Source of the DNA: Thermoplasma sp.
GTDB taxonomy: Archaea; Thermoplasmatota; Thermoplasmata; Thermoplasmatales; Thermoplasmataceae
DNA: 64,000 bases
NCBI RefSeq assembly: GCF_008709555.1
Contig: NZ_VYIJ01000005.1
Location: 1-64,000, forward strand
Direction of reading: 5' to 3'
The translations under genes and the position numbers were made by a program. The notes beneath the pieces were generated by a model. It made no database searches and was not told the origin of the DNA. It worked only from the letters and a program-made list of their open reading frames with translations. This document shows, in pieces, positions 62,868 through 64,000 of this stretch (the stretch's first letter is position 1; every line of letters starts with the position of its first letter).

Positions 62868-63973
62868 AGGGAATCATACACCTCCATAGTGCTCATGGCC
62901 GATCTGCGCCATGTGAACCTCATTGCCTCCATCTTTCCGTAATCGGACAGGGTCTTCATGAGGCCCCTGTGGTTAAGTATCGAGATGGTGTAGAGAGCCA
63001 TCCTGTCGCTGTCCCAAAAGTCAGCTGACAGAACGTGGTTCAGTGCCTCGCCAACTCCTGTGGTCTTGCTGAGTATGACCGGCGTACCGGATATCATGGC
63101 CTCGAGAACGGTCATTCCAAATGGCTCGGAAACGGCTGGTATTATGAAGACAGAGGCCCTTTTGTAGTAGGCTATCGCCCTTCTGAACGATACGAAACCA
63201 GGAAAATCCATGTGGTTGAGAAACCCATTTTCCAGTGCATAGCGCTTCATCTCTGGCAGGAGCTCGCCTGTGCCTGCAACGGTGAATTTGACCTTACTGT
63301 CAAGTTCTAGCACCTTCTTTGCGACCTCCATGAAGAACTTCGGCCCCTTCTGGCTGGTCACCCTGCCAAAGTAGAGAACGTCTCGGTCTCTGATCTGTTC
63401 AGGATAGCTTATGTATGGGTACGGATCCACGCCATTGTAAACCGTCCTTATCTTCCTGTCATCTGCGTGGTAATTATCCACTATCATCCTCCTCGTCAGG
63501 TTCGATACGCAGATGATCCTGTCGGCCCTCTCGGCACCTTCACGTTCTATGGACATTATCCTCTCCTGTGGATTGAAGAAGGCGCACCTGTCGTATTCCG
63601 TGCTGTGGAATGTTACCACAAGGGGTATACCGTACTTCTCCTTTAGCCTTATACCTGCCGGAAACGTTATCCAGTCATGGCAGTGAACTATATCGACACC
63701 ATTGGGATCGAACTGTTCGACAACCCTGTCGTTGTAGTCCATCACGCTATCATAGAAGTCTTCTATAACTGCGTATCCAGATACAAACCTGGATCTTGAC
63801 AGCCGCACCTTCCTGACGTGGAAGGGATAGGGCGGAAACTCGTAGCCAAGATCCGGAACGTAGATCGTGACGTCGTGCATATGGCCTATTATGGAGAAAA
63901 GATTGATAGTGTGTATTCCCAGGCCACCAGAGAAGGCCGGTGGGAGTTCCCAGCCTATGACGGATATCTTCAA
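62864..63973 (-). CDS. GT4 glycosyltransferase, glycogen-synthase-like
   Basis: 369-aa retaining GT-B enzyme. The N terminus GWELPPAFSGGLGIHTINLF (key GGLG loop) resembles glycogen synthases; the C-terminal NDP-sugar site has FGRVTSQKGPKFFMEV and the E-x7-E motif in EPFGMTVLEAM. The coupled GH57 gene makes alpha-glucan synthesis the best guess. The start is TTG: GGAGGTG at 63981-63987 lies exactly 7 nt upstream, and no ATG or GTG fits. The TTGA overlap with an upstream reading frame suggests a longer operon. Confidence 0.88.
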   Translation of the reverse strand: MKISVIGWELPPAFSGGLGIHTINLFSIIGHMHDVTIYVPDLGYEFPPYPFHVRKVRLSRSRFVSGYAVIEDFYDSVMDYNDRVVEQFDPNGVDIVHCHDWITFPAGIRLKEKYGIPLVVTFHSTEYDRCAFFNPQERIMSIEREGAERADRIICVSNLTRRMIVDNYHADDRKIRTVYNGVDPYPYISYPEQIRDRDVLYFGRVTSQKGPKFFMEVAKKVLELDSKVKFTVAGTGELLPEMKRYALENGFLNHMDFPGFVSFRRAIAYYKRASVFIIPAVSEPFGMTVLEAMISGTPVILSKTTGVGEALNHVLSADFWDSDRMALYTISILNHRGLMKTLSDYGKMEAMRFTWRRSAMSTMEVYDSL

Positions 63974-64000
63974 GCCGTCCCACCTCCCAGATCCTCGAAG
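63970..64000 (-). CDS. End of an upstream gene (last nine codons)
   Basis: A minus-strand frame runs in from the window edge and ends FEDLGGGTA then TGA, overlapping the TTG start of the GT4 gene by 2 nt (TTGA). Nine residues cannot identify it. Gene context suggests another alpha-glucan enzyme. Confidence 0.4.
   Translation of the reverse strand, partial: FEDLGGGTA
63981..63987 (-). promoter_or_regulatory. Shine-Dalgarno site fixing the TTG start of the GT4 gene
   Basis: GGAGGTG with a 7-nt spacer before TTG at 63973. Confidence 0.6.

Overview
The window reads as a chromosome segment of Thermoplasma acidophilum or a very close relative. The evidence is archaeal: ribosomal protein S6e, aIF2-gamma, a Kae1-Bud32 fusion, an archaeal GHMP-type shikimate kinase, an archaeal-length triosephosphate isomerase, a tricorn-interacting aminopeptidase, and first genes of operons preceded by a TATA element about 25 nt before the start codon (leaderless style). 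From memory, the order GH15 enzyme, aldo/keto reductase, radical SAM protein, CBS protein, beta-oxidation genes, DEAD helicase, AglA alpha-glucosidase, DUF3311 protein, symporter, factor F2 matches T. acidophilum loci Ta0286 to Ta0301. I could not verify this by search, and the CBS gene here is broken, so it is probably not the type-strain sequence.

Layout. 1-2.2 kb: C-terminal part of a large, sequon-rich surface protein. 2.2-7.7 kb (minus): operon aroB-aroE-aroK-aroA-argS. 7.9-12.5 kb: GH15 glycosidase, aldo/keto reductase, radical SAM protein. 12.7-21.2 kb: a decayed CBS/zinc-ribbon gene, then an acyl-CoA degradation block (SCP2 protein, hydroxyacyl-CoA dehydrogenase/enoyl-CoA hydratase fusion, acyl-CoA ligase, thioesterase, two acyl-CoA dehydrogenases, thiolase). 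21.5-29.5 kb: DEAD helicase, AglA, DUF3311 protein plus Na+/solute symporter, aminopeptidase F2. 29.6-39.1 kb: Sua5, purE, DUF357, a polyprenol-kinase-like membrane protein, purC-hemE-hemH, dCMP deaminase, tpiA and membrane proteins of unknown role. 39.2-43.3 kb: a lone asparagine-synthase domain, a PIN-ATPase-KH protein, a helix-turn-helix protein and a DNA methylase-like protein. 43.9-46.6 kb (minus): tRNA-Ile, and the operon S6e - aIF2-gamma - DNA glycosylase - HxlR-like regulator. 46.7-52.5 kb: Kae1-Bud32, XTP pyrophosphatase, and fixC-fixX-fixA-fixB. 52.5-57.5 kb: ThrRS, a membrane protein, tRNA-Gly, MTA phosphorylase and a beta-CASP nuclease. 57.6-64 kb: MFS carrier, sugar-nucleotidyltransferase, isoaspartyl peptidase, GH57 glycosidase and GT4 glycosyltransferase.

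How the genes fit together. The acyl-CoA dehydrogenases need an electron-transfer flavoprotein, and FixABCX about 30 kb away supplies one plus a quinone reductase. Sua5 and Kae1-Bud32 are the two halves of t6A tRNA modification. F2, the symporter and the isoaspartyl peptidase suit a peptide-scavenging heterotroph; GH15, GH31, GH57 and GT4 suit storage or uptake of alpha-glucans.

The most interesting observations are: (1) two adjacent acyl-CoA dehydrogenases with complementary missing active-site motifs, suggesting an obligate heteromer; (2) inverted repeats lying across the stop codons at most convergent gene junctions; (3) a CBS pseudogene with three independent lesions; (4) a 505-base gene desert with a G-rich hairpin that may be an RNA gene; (5) a tandem-hairpin leader on the MFS carrier gene; and (6) a tRNA-Gly with C at position 55. 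No CRISPR array, insertion sequence, integrase or prophage was seen.
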